64,000 bases of DNA from contig CAWIJL010000010.1 of NCBI GenBank assembly GCA_963836405.1, positions 310,001 to 374,000 of the forward strand. Reading direction: 5' to 3'. Source of the DNA: CAWIJJ01 sp963836405. Its GTDB lineage: Bacteria > Acidobacteriota > Terriglobia > Bryobacterales > Bryobacteraceae. A program made the translations under genes and the position numbers. This document shows, piece by piece, positions 61,530-64,000 of this stretch (position 1 is the stretch's first letter; every line of letters starts with the position of its first letter). The notes beneath the pieces are model-generated. The model worked only from the letters and a program-made list of their open reading frames with translations, had not been told where the DNA came from and searched no databases.

Positions 61530-64000
61530 ATGGGGATTCGCATCGTCCTGTCATTAGCCGTCGTGTGTTTGGCGGTTGCGCCGGCCCAGGAATTCCGCGG
61601 CACATTGAGCGGCCGCGTCACCGATCAGCAAAACGCCGGCATTCCGGGAGCTCGGGTATCGGTCAACTCCAAGGACACGGGCGCCAGGTCTCAGACTCTT
61701 ACGGCCGCCGACGGCAGCTACACGATTCCGTTTCTTCCGCCGGGAAAATACACGGTTTCGGCCGAAGCTCCGTCCTTCAAAACCTATCTGAACACCGAGG
61801 TATCGGTCACTACCAACGAGCGGCAGCGACTCGACATCCAGCTTGAAATCGGCAGGGTCGATCAATCGGTGACCGTCAGCGCGGAAGCCGGCATGCTCCA
61901 AACCAACACGGCATCCACCGGGCAGGTGATCAATCAGCACCAGATCGACAACATGCCGATGAATGGCCGGACTCCGCTGGTGCTGGCACAACTCGCCTTC
62001 GGCGTGACGCCGAACAGCGATCCCAAGTTCGCGCGGCCGTTCGACAACTCCGGGCCGTCGGACTTTTCAATGGGGGGCGCGCCCAGCCGCAGCAACGAAC
62101 TGCTGCTCGACGGCGCGCCGGACACGACCGGGAACAGCCGTGTGGCTTACAATCCGCCGGTGGACGCGGTTCAGGAGGTGAAGGTCGAAACCTTCCAATC
62201 CGACGCGGCCTACGGACACACAGGCGGGGGCACGGTGAACGTGGTGCTGAAGGGTGGGACCAACACGGTGCACGGCGCCGCCTACGAGTTCAACCAGGTC
62301 TCCGCGCTGGCGGCCACGCCGTTCTTTACGAACCGCTCCGGGCAGAAGAAGCCCGCCGGCAACTTCAACCAATGGGGCATCAATGCCGGCGGACCTATCT
62401 GGGTGCCCAAGATCTTCAATGGCCGCGACCGGGTTTTTTGGTATTTCGCGTATGAAGGGATCCGGGATTCCTTCCCCGAGCCGCTGACATCCACGGTTCC
62501 GACCCAGGCCGAACGCAACGGCGACTTCTCCGCGCTTCTGGACGTCGGCGCCAATTACCAGCTTTACGATCCCACCACGGGCGTGAAGCAGGGTTCGCGC
62601 GTGACTCGCCTTCCGTTCCCCAACAACATGATTCCCCAGGACCGAATCAGCCCGATTGCCAAAGCGTACCTCCAGTTCTATCCGCTGCCCAACCAGCCCG
62701 GCAGGGCCGACGGGCAGGACAACTACCTGGCCAACTCGGTCCGCCGCGACAACTACAACAGCGAAATCGGACGCCTCGATTTCAACATCAGCGACCGGCA
62801 CAAGTTCTTCTGGAATTTCCGCCATAACGACCGCCTCGAAGATCGCGGCAACCGCTTCGCGAATATCGCCACCGGCAATTTCCTGAGCCGCATCAACTGG
62901 GGCACCATGATCGACGATGTGTACACGTTCTCGCCCACCTGGCTGCTGAACACTCGCCTGAACTGGACCCGGTTTACCGAAGGCAACGCCCGCCCGAGCG
63001 ACGGCTTCGACTTCACGTCACTCGGTTTTCCGCAATATCTGGCCGCGGCTTCGGCCAAGAATGTTCTGCCGACGCTCGATTTCGACAAGTTCACCGACAT
63101 CGGGTCCAGCGGCGGTAGCATCACGCCGTTCGACATCTTCCAGATTTTCGCCACCGCGACGAAGATCAGTGGCTCGCACTCGCTCAAGTTCGGGCTCGAC
63201 CTGCGCGAATCGCGCGAAAGTTCGGCGAACTACGGCAATTCGAGCGGCAGCTATCAGTTCCGGTCGGACCTGGTGCGCGGGCCGCTGGACAATTCGCCGG
63301 GATCGCCGCTGGGACAGGACTTCGCTTCCTTCCTCCTCGGGTATCCCACGGGCGGCAGTTTCGACGTCAACACCACGCGCACCAACCAGGCGAAATACAT
63401 GGCGCTGTTTGTGCAGGACGATTTCCGCGCCCTCTCCAACCTGGTTCTGAACCTGGGGCTCCGGTTCGAACACGAGTTCGCGACCACCGAGAGGTTCAAC
63501 CGGTCGGTGAACGGCTTCGACTTCTCCACGCCCAGCCCGATCGCCCAGCAGGCCGAAGCCGCGTATGCGGCCCACCCCGTGGCTGGTTTGCCGGTATCGG
63601 ACTTCAACGTGAATGGCGGCTTGCTGTTTGCGGGACCGGGCCGCCGGGAGTTGTATGACACCAGTTGGGGCTACTTCAGCCCGCGATTCGGATTCGCGTG
63701 GACACCGGCGGGAGTTGGCGGAAAAACCGTGATTCGCGGCGGCGGCGGAATGTTCGTATTCCCCATCGGAACCACCGGGCTCAACCAAACCGGCTTCAGC
63801 CAGTCGACTCCGATTTTGGGCGCGTCCGCGACCGGCGGCCTGAGGCCAACCTCAACGCTTGCCGATCCGTTCCCGACGGGGATCGCGCAGCCGACCGGAT
63901 CCTCGCTCGGCCTCGAGACCTATCTGGGCCGCGGGGTTTCGTTCTATAACCCGAATCCCAAGAATCCGTATTCCCTGCGATGGACGTTCGATGTGCAGCG
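61530..64000 (+). CDS. TonB-dependent receptor, Oar-like (3' end outside window)
   Basis: ATG 61530 has AGGAG nine bases upstream and begins MGIRIVLSLAVVCLAVAPAQ, a signal peptide. A carboxypeptidase-regulatory (CarboxypepD_reg) domain follows (LSGRVTDQQNAGIPGARVSV; YTIPFLPPGKYTVSAEAPSF), then a TonB plug (LLLDGAPDTTGNSRVAYNPP; GGTVNVVLKGGTNTVHGAAY) and the start of the barrel. The frame is open to the last base, so the C-terminus is missing. It lies just behind pcaB-pcaL and could import a related plant compound, but nothing in the sequence proves that. Confidence 0.94.
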   Translation, partial: MGIRIVLSLAVVCLAVAPAQEFRGTLSGRVTDQQNAGIPGARVSVNSKDTGARSQTLTAADGSYTIPFLPPGKYTVSAEAPSFKTYLNTEVSVTTNERQRLDIQLEIGRVDQSVTVSAEAGMLQTNTASTGQVINQHQIDNMPMNGRTPLVLAQLAFGVTPNSDPKFARPFDNSGPSDFSMGGAPSRSNELLLDGAPDTTGNSRVAYNPPVDAVQEVKVETFQSDAAYGHTGGGTVNVVLKGGTNTVHGAAYEFNQVSALAATPFFTNRSGQKKPAGNFNQWGINAGGPIWVPKIFNGRDRVFWYFAYEGIRDSFPEPLTSTVPTQAERNGDFSALLDVGANYQLYDPTTGVKQGSRVTRLPFPNNMIPQDRISPIAKAYLQFYPLPNQPGRADGQDNYLANSVRRDNYNSEIGRLDFNISDRHKFFWNFRHNDRLEDRGNRFANIATGNFLSRINWGTMIDDVYTFSPTWLLNTRLNWTRFTEGNARPSDGFDFTSLGFPQYLAAASAKNVLPTLDFDKFTDIGSSGGSITPFDIFQIFATATKISGSHSLKFGLDLRESRESSANYGNSSGSYQFRSDLVRGPLDNSPGSPLGQDFASFLLGYPTGGSFDVNTTRTNQAKYMALFVQDDFRALSNLVLNLGLRFEHEFATTERFNRSVNGFDFSTPSPIAQQAEAAYAAHPVAGLPVSDFNVNGGLLFAGPGRRELYDTSWGYFSPRFGFAWTPAGVGGKTVIRGGGGMFVFPIGTTGLNQTGFSQSTPILGASATGGLRPTSTLADPFPTGIAQPTGSSLGLETYLGRGVSFYNPNPKNPYSLRWTFDVQ

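Overview
The window looks like chromosomal DNA of a high-GC soil acidobacterium, most likely the Bryobacterales/Solibacter group. That rests on recognised lineage markers: FtsX-type duplicated orphan permeases (one intact, one decayed, one fragment), two TIGR03435-type proteins, a beta-propeller protein with a TIGR03437-type C-terminal domain, and Oar-like TonB-dependent receptors cut by both window edges. Nothing suggests a prophage or plasmid. I saw no rRNA, tRNA or CRISPR array.

Layout. 1-9.6 kb: the end of a TonB receptor, an asparaginase-like gene, a periplasmic glycerophosphodiesterase, groES-groEL with an upstream operator/promoter region and a terminator, a secreted unknown and a PLP decarboxylase. 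9.6-17.2 kb: a scarred region with a secreted unknown, its broken partial copies, an IS66 transposase remnant, a TIGR03435 gene with an RBS-supported TTG start, an S9 peptidase and a decayed orphan permease. 17.4-28.8 kb: a divergent aromatic-acid regulon (see below). 28.8-31.4 kb: TadE/TadE/TadG-like pilus genes. 31.6-37.6 kb: a deacetylase-like protein with degenerate motifs coupled to a seven-repeat FG-GAP propeller, then a TIM-barrel isomerase, a Gfo/Idh/MocA oxidoreductase, a secreted unknown and a DUF1080 protein. 37.6-41.7 kb: a tetraheme cytochrome / four-cluster Fe-S protein / NrfD / membrane protein operon with no catalytic subunit. 41.9-48.0 kb: a miniature TIGR03435 protein, a frameshifted propeller protein, and a housekeeping run rsfS-rlmH-accD-folC-plsC. 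48.1-58.7 kb: a coiled-coil M15-like protein, hpt, a beta-barrel protein, an intact orphan permease, an MFS carrier, a sialidase-like protein, an ABC-F ATPase and an APC permease. 58.7-61.1 kb: pcaB and a fused pcaD-pcaC. The window ends inside a second TonB receptor.

How the genes fit together. The clearest theme is plant phenolic catabolism. A secreted tannase/feruloyl-esterase-like enzyme, a feruloyl-CoA-synthase-like ligase and a FadJ-like hydratase/dehydrogenase could release and shorten hydroxycinnamates to 4-hydroxybenzoate. PobA hydroxylates this to protocatechuate, PcaGH opens the ring, PcaB and the PcaDC fusion (38 kb away) give 3-oxoadipate, and a CatIJ-type transferase activates it. 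The thiolase and any vanillate demethylase are not in the window. An IclR gene sits at the divergence point next to two short palindromes that share a direct repeat.

Caution: several genes carry single-base frameshifts, two of them in G4 runs (folC and the propeller gene). These could be assembly errors rather than real mutations.
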